DNA of 64,000 nucleotides, taken from the NCBI GenBank assembly GCA_963932145.1, contig OZ010577.1:18561789-18625788 (forward strand), written 5' to 3'. This document shows positions 11,106-20,564 of the stretch, in pieces. Origin of the DNA: Acanthosepion lycidas (Eukaryota; Mollusca; Cephalopoda; Sepiida; Sepiidae). Every line of letters begins with the position of its first letter. The stretch's first letter is position 1. Made by a program: the position numbers and the translations under genes. The notes beneath the pieces were generated by a model. It ran no database searches. It was given only the letters and a program-made list of their open reading frames with translations, and was not told the DNA's origin.

Positions 11106-11461
11106 GACTCTATTCGTTGACTGCATTTATTTTTGACAATAAATGTTAGACCCACCCTCACATCTCCTGCAAATGCAGTCAACACGATTATTGTTTAATT
11201 TCTTCTACCACCAGAATTTCCTTGCTACTATAATATGTAAAGATTAGAGAGAATTGAAGTTGTAATGAATTCAATTAATAAATCCTACCTGTGATAACAA
11301 GGGTTCGATAAACAGTGATAGATAGATTTTCTGGCAAAATCTATGCAAAAACATCAATGATTCTATATTCTAATGATGAAAAGGCATGTATTTTACACAG
11401 TAAATATGTTCTTTTCCTGTCAATGCACTTAACTGATATAGATCAAAATTCAGCTATTTAT
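11106..11461. other. AT-rich stretch, nothing recognised
   Basis: No gene or repeat family was recognised. Confidence 0.35.
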
Positions 11462-11768
11462 TCATTATTTACATGTGGACTTCGGTCCATATCTTTGTTG
11501 TTGTTATGTTTCAATCCATGTGCCTTCAAGATTTCATCAGATGTTTTTGATCCAGTAAATTTCAAGGGATTTAGAATTGAACCCTTTATGTACTCTATAC
11601 AGGTAGGGTTAGTTCCTGTCTAGTTATTATTTAGAATTGTTCAGTTATCACATGACCTTTTTCCACTGAGTTTCAATATACACTACCAGGCTCAAGGATT
11701 GAACTCACATACTCTATCACCAAATTCACAAACCAATGATTTAATCCACTAGGCTATTGTCTTGTTTG
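11462..11768 (-). repeat. SINE-1 with good A and B boxes
   Basis: On the minus strand the head carries A box TAGCCTAGTGG and B box GAGTTCAATCC, a good polymerase III promoter pair. The body has AATAAAGGGTTCAATTC-like text (read as ATAAAGGGTTCAATTCTA). The copy ends AAGTCCACATGTAAATAATG. It keeps an exact CTGATGA...GAAAC pair (11508-11540). Confidence 0.75.
11508..11540 (-). ncRNA. Hammerhead-like core in SINE-1
   Basis: Minus strand: CTGATGA at 11540-11534, 21 nt between, then GAAAC at 11512-11508. The spacer opens with AATC and closes with GATT, which could pair as stem II. A stem III partner and cleavage site were not found, so function is unproven. Confidence 0.35.
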
Positions 11769-11890
11769 AGAACTTGGAGACCTAAACCTAGCTTGCCTGC
11801 TTATGTGACTCCTTTATTGTTATTAACACAATTGCTGAAACAATATAGATGAAGACAATAGTTCACATTTAAATAACTCCTCATCTGAGA

Positions 11891-12238
11891 AATTCAGCTA
11901 ATGCTTTTCAGGTTACAGACTTACTGATCCAGCCCCATATATTATATATTTCATTGTAGTGTAATTCAGGGTTATTCTGACAGTCAGTCTCCTTACCCTT
12001 TGACCTTCCTAAAGAAAAGCATGGCCTTTGTAATCTAATACGCAATTTGATTTCAGATCAAAATTCAACTAATAACTACATTTCAGGCTACAAAATAACT
12101 GATCTAGCCTGATACATTATATATTTCATTCTAGTGTCATTCCGGGTCACTCTGACAAATAGTCATCTTACCCTTTGACCTTACTAAAAAAAAAAATCAT
12201 GGCCTTTGTAGTCTAATGCATGATGTGATTTCTGAACC
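11891..12238 (+). repeat. 171-bp tandem duplication
   Basis: Two adjacent units start with ATTCAGCTAATG (11892) and ATTCAACTAATA (12063). Both contain ATTATATATTTCATT, a TCTGACA string, TTACCCTTTGACCTT and ATGGCCTTTGTA. They differ at roughly one base in seven by eye. No protein or family was recognised. Confidence 0.75.
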
Positions 12239-12589
12239 AATGTTTGGGGAGCAAAGTGTAAATTATATGATGGGAAATAAAATAATTATATATTCCTTTC
12301 ACCCATTGAAAATACAAATTACATCAGTTGTGAATCCATGGTGAATGTTATGCATGCCATAAGCTATGAATATTGGACCACAAAATGGTTTCCGCCACGT
12401 CATAGGTGGCATCTGATGGAACGGAATCATGAATATAACCATGTTTTCTTTTATGTGACATTTGATGTTAATTGCCTCTATTCATAGCTGGCAGTGTTTT
12501 TATAATTTTATGCTTGATAATTGTGACTGGCACGTGTTTGATAGGTTACAAAGGCTTTTTTCCTATTCTGTACTCAAGTGTGAGCCTGT

Positions 12590-12591
<2 letters not shown>
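12239..12591. other. AT-rich stretch, nothing recognised
   Basis: No gene seen. A short open frame here runs into the TA tract and is not supported. Confidence 0.35.

Positions 12592-12623
<32 letters not shown>
12592..12623. repeat. (TA)n microsatellite
   Basis: Uninterrupted TA repeats, one of many in the window. Confidence 0.9.
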
Positions 12624-12626
<3 letters not shown>

Positions 12627-12720
12627 ATAAAAAGAAAGAACAGTAAGATATATAATCCAGTGTTATTGATATTTTTATTTTTACAAAACAGTGCTCAATG
12701 TAAATTTACAGAGCATAAAT

Positions 12721-12992
12721 ATTATAAATTAACTGAAATATGATTTCTTCACTACACAGGAATTACAATGTTTCAAAAAACAAAACTAAAATCTTCAAAT
12801 TTAATTTTATAATTAAATTAAAATCATTAGTTCTGTTTCATCTTCAAATGAATTTTGGAATCCCAAATTCGCTTGACGATGAAACAGAACTAATGCTTCT
12901 AACTATAAAATTAAATTTGAAGTTTTTAGCTTTGGTTTTTGAAACATGGTAATCCCTGTGTAGCAAAAAACCATATTTTGAATCAGTTAATT

Positions 12993-13000
<8 letters not shown>
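12721..13000. repeat. 280-bp foldback element
   Basis: The left half (TTATAAATTAACTG, CTACACAGG, TTCAAATTTAATTTTATA, TAGTTCTGTTTCATC) returns in inverted order in the right half (GATGAAACAGAACTA, TATAAAATTAAATTTGAA, CCTGTGTAG, CAGTTAATTTATAA). The arms are about 130 bp and roughly 10-15 percent diverged, with the centre near 12862. A (TA)n tract abuts the right edge. Short open frames on both strands are only the palindrome. It may be a MITE or a pair of inverted repeat units; the family is unknown. Confidence 0.8.

Positions 13001-13047
<47 letters not shown>
13001..13047. repeat. (TA)n microsatellite
   Basis: TA tract directly abutting the foldback. Confidence 0.9.
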
Positions 13048-13049
<2 letters not shown>

Positions 13050-13189
13050 GTAAAAGCTACAATTTATCTCAAAGTTCCTCAAGTTTGACATGCAGTGGTA
13101 AAGAAAAGTTTTCCTCCTTTTTCTTTTATTTATATTTTCTTCCTATATATATTTTATTTATATCTGAATTTTTACAATTGTATGATCTT

Positions 13190-14175
13190 TGTTAAAAACT
13201 TTGGCGATGTTTATCTTCATACCTGTAAAAAAAAAAACAGTGTGTCAAAATTATAAGTATTTCTTTGACACTACTATTACTGTATACAGTTTTCATGCCC
13301 TTTGCAGTGTTTATTTGCAAGATTATAAAATATATGAACCAAGGACAATTTTTATGAAGAAATAAATTTGAAAAGAAACTCTTTTATTCAAAAATGTATA
13401 AAAAAAATTAAAAAATTATCAAAATACATCAGGAAGAAATGCTTTCAACCTAGTGAATTTATGTGGTGAGAGCAAATAAAAGAAATGCCAGGAAAATGCA
13501 TTTTTTCATAATATATAATTACAGAAACTCGTCATTATGGATTTATTCAATTTTCTTATTCAGACATTATTTTTTAAGTTTGTGAATAAAAACATTGTTT
13601 TTTCATTTATTTTTTATAAAATGGTAAATAATAAATATTTTATTATAGCTGGTTCGCATTTTTATAATCTTGTAAATATAAAATTGTTTATGTAAAAAAG
13701 CAATCTAATGAATAGACAGTGTTTAATATCTGTTTTAAAAATAATTTCTTTTCTTACACTTTCTACCTGTGGAACTTCTTTCCATTTACTTGCTTTCTGG
13801 ATAGTTACAATCTTTAAAAATTTAAATGCAACATCAATCTTCTATCTTATTGAATCCCATTCATCTTTTATCCATTCCTCAATCCACCCTATCCGCTGTC
13901 TTTTCTCTCACTTTCACTCTCTATAACCCCCTGCGTACTAATGGCATTCCTGCCTTGCTTGGGGTGAAATAATTAAAAAATAAAAGATATAAATACATTT
14001 TCATATGTTTTTGTTTTATTAAAATTCTTATTACTTTTTAAAAGAATAAACATTGTCAAGGGAGAGAGGGAAAAGTCTATGCAGTAAAAATAGTGTCAGG
14101 CCAATAACTGTCCTTTTGACACACCATTGTTTTTTTTTTTTTACAGGTATGAAGGCTAAACATTGCTAAAACTTT
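13190..14175. repeat. Spaced inverted repeat pair
   Basis: The segment at about 13190-13252 (GGCGATGTTTATCTTCATAC, CTGTAAAAA, GTGTGTCAAAA) occurs inverted at about 14115-14175 (TTTTGACACACC, TACAGGTATGAAGGC, AAACATTGCTAAAAC). A second matching piece (GGACAATTTTTAT at 13349 and ATAAAAATTGTCC near 14226) suggests a longer degraded repeat. The 850 bp between holds a LINE A end and AT-rich DNA. Confidence 0.5.
13695..13985 (+). repeat. LINE group A, 3' end
   Basis: Last codons and 3' tail of LINE A: AATCTTTAAAAATTTAAATG, CTCTATAACCCCCTGCGTAC, GCCTTGCTTGGGGTGAAATA and an A-rich end. The short open frame here (FLTLSTCGTSFHLLAFW) is the decayed ORF2 terminus. Confidence 0.75.
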
Positions 14176-15185
14176 TTCTTTATTATATTTTGAACCCTTT
14201 TATAGTTTATGGTTCATATTTAAATAAAAATTGTCCAATATCTGAGTACTTTTGTCTTTCATAGTCCACCTTTCTTTGTATTTTTTTGTTTTTGGGGGGT
14301 TTTTTTATGAAATATACTTAGAAAATGGTGTGAAATATAAAGAATAAATTTTTTAAAATTTATTTGGTCTTTAACCAAACTCTGATGTGTGATGGAGAGA
14401 AGATGATGTTTTGTTCTCCATGTGGGTTCCAAGAAATAATGACTGCTCAGTTCTTGCAGGTATGACTATCTTTCTTTTTGGAAGTGTGTGCAAGGGGAAT
14501 AACTTGTGTATGTTAACATATAAGTCTTTAATAATAATATTTTACAAATATAAGTAAGACCTGAAAACTTAATATAAATGTCCTCAAAGACTGATGTGTT
14601 AGATGATTATTTTCTTAATTTGGCCACTGTTCACCTAAATTTTGTGGGTGGAAAACAGAAAAGTAAGCATGTTTTAGTTTAGTATTACGTTTCATCAGAA
14701 AGAATTAAAATGTTAAATATGACTTTAAATTAGAGATTGGACATAGCAATAAACATCTTTGGACATAACTGGGATATATAGGATTCAGTATTATTCCTAT
14801 CTAATATAACACAAGTCTTTACTCATAATAGCATCAGGAAAATATAAAACAGTTAATTGATTTAAATGTCCTCAAATTCATATGCAGTCTAAGTTCACAG
14901 ATCCTGAGGGGAAAAGTTAAATTAATGAACAAAAAAGTTTAATTTATTGATGACTGAAATGTTTTTGTCTCATTTCATTTTTACAATTGATTATATTGCT
15001 AAATATATTTCTTTCTAATAGATGAAACACTGAGGTTTCATTAAATGCGTTTACAGTGTATAGGCAAATTGGGGCATACTTAGTTTGCTGTCATCTGCAG
15101 ATACTTCATGTTCTATAGTTGAGAGAAAAAGTTTTTGTTGAGAGACAAAGATGTGATAATTTTTCTGGTGAATTAATGTAGTCTT
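13986..15185. other. AT-rich stretch, little recognised
   Basis: Apart from the inverted copy ending near 14240, nothing coding or clearly repetitive was seen. Short T and G runs occur near 14290. Confidence 0.4.
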
Positions 15186-15252
15186 TGCTTATGTTCTGTG
15201 TGTGTCTGTGTGTGTATATAGGTATGTGTGTGCACACATGTGCGTGCATATA

Positions 15253-15353
15253 TTAGGTTGGTGCAAAAATAATGACGTAATAATGTCGTTTTTTGACGTA
15301 TTTTTAACGTCAAAAAACGACATTATTACGTCATTATTTTTGCACCAACCTAA
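15253..15353. mobile_element. Palindromic mariner MITE (101 bp)
   Basis: Two exact 47-bp inverted arms (15253-15299 and 15307-15353) enclose a 7-nt spacer. The termini read TTAGGTTGGTGCAAAAATAA, and TA dinucleotides at 15251-15252 and 15354-15355 are the expected mariner target duplication. The terminus matches the Cecropia-type mariner end known from human Hsmar1/MADE1 over about 16 bases. There is no transposase, so it is a non-autonomous copy, probably young because the arms are identical. It sits inside a TG-rich tract. Open frames on both strands here are shadows of the palindrome. Confidence 0.92.
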
Positions 15354-15569
15354 TATATATGTGTGTGTGTGTGTGTGTGCATATTGGACTCTCACTTTGT
15401 TTTTGATCTATGAGTGAACAGTAATTGAGTTCTTAGAACTGAACAGCCAGACTACTCACACACACACGTGTGATTTGATTATAGTGGTGAAGGCTTGTGC
15501 AGAGGCAACCACATTTTTTGAAAGAGGCAAATACAGAGAAATAGTGCACATAGTTGGCCACAACATAAT

Positions 15570-15745
15570 TCCTAATTGATAGTTGTCCTTCACCCAGACC
15601 AGTTGCTACCCAATGCTATAGAACCTATTATACCTGCTATTTTCCCATACCTGATGGATGAAGAGAGGGATTCATACTTTTTTCAATGGTATTTGCACAT
15701 AAGTGAATCTAACATACTTGACTCAATGCACAGTGAAAGAATCAG
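15570..15745 (-). repeat. SINE-2 copy
   Basis: Minus-strand SINE-2 body: CCAGTTGCTACCCAATGCTA, TATAGAACC, GGATTCATAC and GGTATTTGCACATAAGTGAA correspond to the copies at 26.7 and 27.1 kb. The tRNA-like head is degraded. Confidence 0.55.
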
Positions 15746-15753
15746 AACTGAGT

Positions 15754-15756
<3 letters not shown>

Positions 15757-15803
<47 letters not shown>
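15757..15803. repeat. (TA)n microsatellite
   Basis: TA tract at the edge of the F1 unit that follows. Confidence 0.9.
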
Positions 15804-15806
<3 letters not shown>

Positions 15807-16080
15807 CAAAGTGATCATTGAAGTTTACATTTAGAGGTGACAGTCTGTTTCATGCTAGACACAATCGTCAGGCCACGAGTGCTATTTATTTTTTATCGGC
15901 TATTTATATATACGGATCACCGGTGCATTGTGGGTAGTCTATTTTGGAGATTATTTTGCCAGAAGTCATTTATTTATTCATTTATTTGGGTTAAATTATT
16001 TTGCTTGTATTTATTTATTTTCATTTCTTATCTTATATATGTATTTTTATTTTAATCGGTGTTTTATTAACGTAGTAAAA
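15804..16080 (-). repeat. F1 unit, single arm with upstream part
   Basis: A single, non-palindromic copy of the F1 unit on the minus strand. In order from 16080 down: AT-rich leader with AAATAAATGA-type repeats, CCACAATGCACCGG, a TATA-like TATATAAATAGCCGA, then GGCCTGACGATTG, GCATGAAACAGACTGTC and the (TA)n tract. Other F1 loci lie at 19.2-19.7, 21.7-22.0 and 52.2-52.5 kb. The order of TATA-like signal, hammerhead-like core and (TA)n suggests a promoter-bearing terminal repeat, perhaps of a Penelope-like element. Confidence 0.6.
15847..15871 (-). ncRNA. Hammerhead-like core in F1
   Basis: Minus strand: CTGACGA (15871-15865), 13 nt, GAAAC (15851-15847). The seven-base block fits CUGANGA exactly with C at the variable position. 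In this single-arm copy a stem III partner is not obvious. Confidence 0.35.
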
Positions 16081-16119
16081 ATTTGTTTATATTGCTCATT
16101 TAATAGTTTTGGTTTGGTT

Positions 16120-16719
16120 TGGGAAGATAATTAAAGCTAGTCTGTTGGCTTTCAAAGGAAACTCCCTGGACAGATTTGTAAACCTATTTGCTACAATAGT
16201 TAATTTCTTAGAAAATGTCGGCAAGAAAAATTTGACAGAGGAAATTGGGCATCACAAATGTGACATTTATTTTTTAGCATGGATTTTACTAGTAAAAAGT
16301 ATGCAGAATATTCAGTGAAATTGAAAGAACTAAGTAGCCAATTTTCATTTCTGTTAGAGATCCATCCATGGATGATGGATCCCTTTGGTTGTGACATAGA
16401 CACTGTCAATGAAAATATGCAGGAAGAACTTATTGGATTGAAACACAATGATGAACACAAATACAAATCTGAAAGCGGTGGAATAAAAGAATTATGGCTG
16501 TCAAAAACAGCAAAACAGTTCTGTCCGAATATGTGGTCCAAAATGGCTAAAATATTGCTATAGTTTTCAACCTCTTATTTGGTTGAATGTAGATTCAGTT
16601 CACTCAATAAAATCTTGACCAAAGCAAGAAATAAAATTGATATATGTATTCAAGGAGACATAAGACTAAAACTTAAAAATTTCAAACCAATTATTAAATT
16701 TCTAGCAGCAAAGAATTAA
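16120..16719 (+). pseudogene. hAT transposase remnant, C-terminal
   Basis: Remnant of a hAT-superfamily transposase of the ZBED5/SCAND3-like type. Upstream (16120-16260) a frame reads KASLLAFKGNSLDRFVNLFA, the helical region before the insertion domain. After a frameshift near 16240-16290 it reads DFTSKKYAEYSVKLKELSSQ, then MMDPFGCDIDTVNENMQEEL and then GGIKELWLSKTAKQFCPNMW. A single TAG at 16561-16563 interrupts the frame; it then stays open for 51 codons through YLVECRFSSLNKILTKARNK, the hAT dimerisation domain, to TAA at 16717. Only about the last 200 of some 600 residues remain. No terminal repeats were found. It is a decayed DNA transposon; host use is unlikely given the stop and shift. 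Confidence 0.8.
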
Positions 16720-16724
16720 TCAAA

Positions 16725-17875
16725 AGGATCACATTAAAAAGTAATGGAAGTAAAATATTTTAATTTATATTTTTTACAAATGGACATGGGCAATTACCTT
16801 GAAAAATTAGTGAAAAGGGGTAATAGGGAGAAAAAGGTTGTGAACTCCTAGCCTTCCTGGGCTGATGAGCTCCATCTACCAAAGCAGGTGGTTATGAGGT
16901 ACCAGTGGTCTACCTTTACCCCTTCTCCAGCTTGGAGATGGACTTAGTTGTCTGAGGTTGTTTGAAATGCTTGCCATGAGTGTATTTTATCAACTATGGG
17001 AGTTTGTCCCCACTACCATCCTTGGCTATGGCAATTTTTAAAACATAATGTACATATATAAACTACATTATAGTACATATGTACATTATGTATATTAATG
17101 TACATAATGTACATATATATAAACATTTTCAGAAGCTCTCAAAAAATGGATTTTTAAAAATGATGTTAGTTAAACACTAGAAAGCAAGGTAACTTACAAA
17201 AGTCATATATGAATAAACACAAATACAAAAATTCAGTAACTATGGAAAAAGATAGCAGAAAGAAAAAATATTTGGAAAAGTCATTGCTTATAACATACAA
17301 TAAAACTAATGTATACTAATTTTTTGACAGTAATAACACCTAAACTATCAATGATAAAAAAAAATAAATGAAAGTAGAAAAGCAATTTTCATAAATATAA
17401 CTTTGTCAGATAAACAGAAAGTAAAAATAAGACGAAAAATTTTCAGTTTAGTTATACAAAAACAAACAAATGCTAATACAGAAATAACCAGCAACTGTGG
17501 AAAAAGTTGAATGAAATATTTGATACATGCAAGGCAATGCAAAAGTAGGTATATAGTAATGAAAAATAAAATGTATTGTATTGATTCTACAAACATATTA
17601 ATAATAATGTCTTCCATTACTGTTTCAAAGTCCATTTGTACTCTTCATCTGTTAAATTACCAGCCATCATCAAATTACCACTTTACCTGAAAAACATAGA
17701 TTATTATTTATTAAAAAAATAAATTTATTATCATAAAAATTATGAAAATAAAAATATTAAAAATGATTTTAATGAATTTTAATATTAAATGAATACTAGA
17801 ACCATTATTATAATACTAGCATAATATTTACAGTATACCTACTTTTACAGACCTCTATATATAGATATATAGAAA
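16725..17875. other. AT-rich stretch with small palindromes
   Basis: Short palindromes built from GTACATA/TATGTAC lie at 17045-17115. A degraded duplication of about 45 bp occurs near 17220 and 17465 (AACTATGGAAAAAG and AACTGTGGAAAAAG). The minus-strand open frame at 17348-17635 is of low complexity and is not supported as a gene. Confidence 0.4.
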
Positions 17876-17879
17876 TACA

Positions 17880-18515
17880 AATGAAGACCGAATGCATGGT
17901 CATCAGTAAAAGGATAGGCCTGAAATGTGATTTGCAGGCTGGGGACACTAAAATCAAGCATGTGTGAAAGTTTAAATATCTGGTAAGTATTTTGACAGAG
18001 GATGGTAGGTGTGACACTGAGATCCAAAGACGGATTGGGATGGCCAAGGATGCATTCCAAAAGCTAGGCAGTGTACTGCAAGACAGGAGGATTTCTTTGG
18101 TGACAAAGAAGAAAAATAGTGAGCTATGTGATATCTGTTCTCCTATACAGCAGTGAATGTTGGACAGTCTCCTCAAAGATGAAGAAGAAACTCGAGGCAG
18201 CAGAGATGTGATTCTACAGAAGGATGATAAGGATATCATGGAGCGAGCGTGTGAGCAACTATAAGGTTTTGGAGAGGATGCAAACAAGAAGGAAGCTTAT
18301 ACTTAGCATAAGGAATCTGATATTCACAGGTCAAATAGAGGGAAAAAGAGACGAAGGAGAGTAACGCATGACATACCAGCGTGCTTAAGCAAATGGATGA
18401 CAGAACATGATCTGGGGAAGTTGGCAGAGGCACAAAACTTATTGAGAGCTATATAGGGAGAAGTGGAGAACCATGATTGCCTATGTCCTGAAAGGATATG
18501 ACACATAAAAAGAAG
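17880..18515 (+). repeat. RTE-like LINE, 3' part
   Basis: The best RTE copy in the window. Frames in order give TECMVISKRIGLKCD, then a KFKYLVSILTEDG piece, then GRCDTEIQRRIGMAKDAF, then a KKLEAAEM/FYRRMIRIS piece, then IAYVLKGYD at the end. These are the region after the polymerase core and the conserved C terminus of RTE-like ORF2 reverse transcriptases. There are several in-frame stops and shifts. The end AAGAAGGAAAGAA runs into a (TA)n tract. Confidence 0.85.
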
Positions 18516-18841
18516 GAAAGAATATATATATATATATAATGAAATAAAAGAAATAATAAATGGGAAAATTATACTGAATTATATTACTTTTATTTAATAT
18601 TTAAAGGTTTTTTTTTACTTTAATTTAGGATCCATTAATTTTTTGATACCTTGAAGAAATGTGTCAGTTCCACTTTGAGTTCCAAATGCTACAGTTAATG
18701 TGTGGATACTTGTCTGAATACTGCAATATTTACATCTTCAAGTCAAGTGTCAATAATTATCATATTGGATTAATAAATAATAAATCCATTACTTCTTTAG
18801 AAATTGATTTGTTTACATTTGCCTGATCAATGAGAACCTAT

Positions 18842-18912
18842 ATGGTTAGGAGTATGTTGGATCTAATGAGAATTTCTCCCACTAGGGGGATGCAGGTTTG
18901 AATCCTGACGGA
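18842..18912 (+). pseudogene. tRNA(Ser)-like sequence
   Basis: ATGGTTAGGAGTATG resembles the D-arm region and GCAGGTTTGAATCCTG is a near-perfect T-arm (B box). CTCCCACTAGGGGG sits where the long variable arm of tRNA(Ser) would be. The acceptor ends do not pair clearly. It is either a tRNA pseudogene or the head of a tRNA(Ser)-derived SINE. Confidence 0.45.
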
Positions 18913-19087
18913 ATTTGTATTTTTTCTTTAATAAGATTTCTTGAATATTCAGGTTGTAGATGAAAATAAATATGTGGTTTAATAAATAAATGGGATCATC
19001 TACTCAAATATGGGTATCCACTAAAAATAATATTTAAAGTGATAAAATCTGTCAGAATAATAAATAAAAAATCCACCACATCTTTAG

Positions 19088-19088
<1 letters not shown>

Positions 19089-19165
<77 letters not shown>
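19089..19165. repeat. (TA)n(GA)n microsatellite
   Basis: A TA tract of about 50 bp followed by a GA tract, at the left border of an F1 complex. Confidence 0.9.
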
Positions 19166-19170
<5 letters not shown>

Positions 19171-19209
19171 AGAGTTAAGGTATGCTATATTTATGGGAAA
19201 AAGTGTTCA

Positions 19210-19246
<37 letters not shown>

Positions 19247-19375
19247 AGTTTTAAGGTATGCTATATTTATGGGAAAAAGTGTTCAATATCAGAGAGAGAG
19301 AGAGAAATATAGTTTTAAGGTATGCTATATTTATGGGAAAAAGTGTTCAATATCAGAGATAGAGAGAGAATATGT
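19166..19375 (+). repeat. Three tandem units in F1 complex
   Basis: GGTATGCTATATTTATGGGA plus AAAAGTGTTCAATATCAGAG is repeated three times, separated by GA tracts of shrinking length. The same unit occurs once at 21680-21730 and once at 52230-52275, so it is the outer part of the F1 element. Open frames here are translations of the tandem array. Confidence 0.85.
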
Positions 19376-19701
19376 AAATATAAAAGTGAACATTGCAATC
19401 AACACTCAGAGGCGACAGGCTGTTTCATGCTGCATGTGGCCTGATGATTGCATTTAGCATGAAACAGTCTGTCACCTCTGAGTGTTGATTGCAATGTTCA
19501 CACACACACATATATATAAGTGGAAACAGTCTGTTTCATGCATGAACACAATCTTCAAGGCATAAAGTTTCGAGCATGAAACAGACTGCTTGATGAAACT
19601 GCTTGATGTTGACCTCAATGTACACTTATATTTATTTATGCTTCATCTCTGGTATTGAGCTCTTTTATCTATAAATATAACATGCCTTAAAACTATATTT
19701 T

Positions 19702-19745
<44 letters not shown>
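19376..19745. repeat. F1 foldback with both ends
   Basis: Contains a 46-bp inverted repeat (19386-19431 with 19456-19501) around a 24-nt loop, then a second, looser F1 unit (19520-19625). The inverted outer end follows (CTGGTATTGAGC, AAATATAACATGCCTTAAAA), then (TA)n. Read with 19166-19375 it gives matching inverted outer ends on both sides, as in a foldback element. Confidence 0.75.
19441..19465 (+). ncRNA. Hammerhead-like core in F1
   Basis: CTGATGA (19441-19447), 13 nt (inner TGC...GCA can pair), GAAAC (19461-19465). The sequence after GAA pairs with CAGGCTGT upstream and onwards for about 15 bp, as stem III would, but stem I pairing is poor. The canonical T is at the variable core position. 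Confidence 0.4.
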
Positions 19746-19763
<18 letters not shown>

Positions 19764-20564
19764 GAGCAGGATATAATGTATTTAATTTTCTACCCTTCAT
19801 TCCACAATGTCATAAAGCAGTGATAATTTAAAAAAAAATCTCAGCAGTAGAAATGTAATACAGCGGTTTTTATTTTTTTAATAAAAAATAAAACTTTTCA
19901 ATAAGCAGTTCAAGAGAGATGGGAATTTTTCATCTTTTCTCTCAATGGAAAATTAACTTCCAAATAGTTTGAAATTAGTGTCTGCAGAACAAGGAAATAA
20001 AACCCAGTGGAATCGATATTTTTATTACTGACAATTTCAAACGACTGGCTGTTTTCGATATTAAATTTGGCATTTCGATTAAAGACAACATTTTTTTCAA
20101 GAATATTCTGATGAGCAATGTTAGTCTGCAACATGATGCACCTGCTCTCTTAGAATTACTGCAGGTTTGAAAGCAAGGTGTGAACTCTCTTGATAGAATC
20201 CTCTTGAAACAAATAAGAAATTTTTGCTCTTATTTTTATAAACTTATAGCATATCATCCATTTTATTCCATCTTTCAATCTTGAAATTGGTAAGTTGTAG
20301 ATGGTTGGATGAAGCGATAAGATGCAGACAGACAGAAATCAATAAATAGATATCAACAGTAGTAATTCTAAACAGACTAAAACAATGAACATGTGGTGAT
20401 ATTTATGCCATGTGGGTATTACAAATTTCCCAAATGTACATGTATACATATTACCTGCAATATGAGAACATTGTTATGTTAATATTCTTGATGGAATGAA
20501 CTATCCAAATCAACTTGAAAAATCAATATTTAAAATGCTGGTATATAGAAATAAAAGTTTAGTG
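19746..20564. other. AT-rich stretch, nothing recognised
   Basis: GA tract to about 19762, then AT-rich DNA. A minus-strand frame at 19910-20134 (FYFLVLQTLISNYLEVNFPL) is not low-complexity but matches nothing I recognise. Confidence 0.35.

Noticed and set aside
15189-15417. Overlapping open frames on both strands with nearly the same peptide
   Set aside because: They are the translation of the mariner MITE palindrome plus TG tracts; no independent coding evidence.
17348-17635. 95-codon hydrophobic minus-strand frame that could be a membrane protein
   Set aside because: The hydrophobicity comes from AT-rich codons (I, F, L, Y); no family, no paralog in the window and no splice or polyadenylation context.
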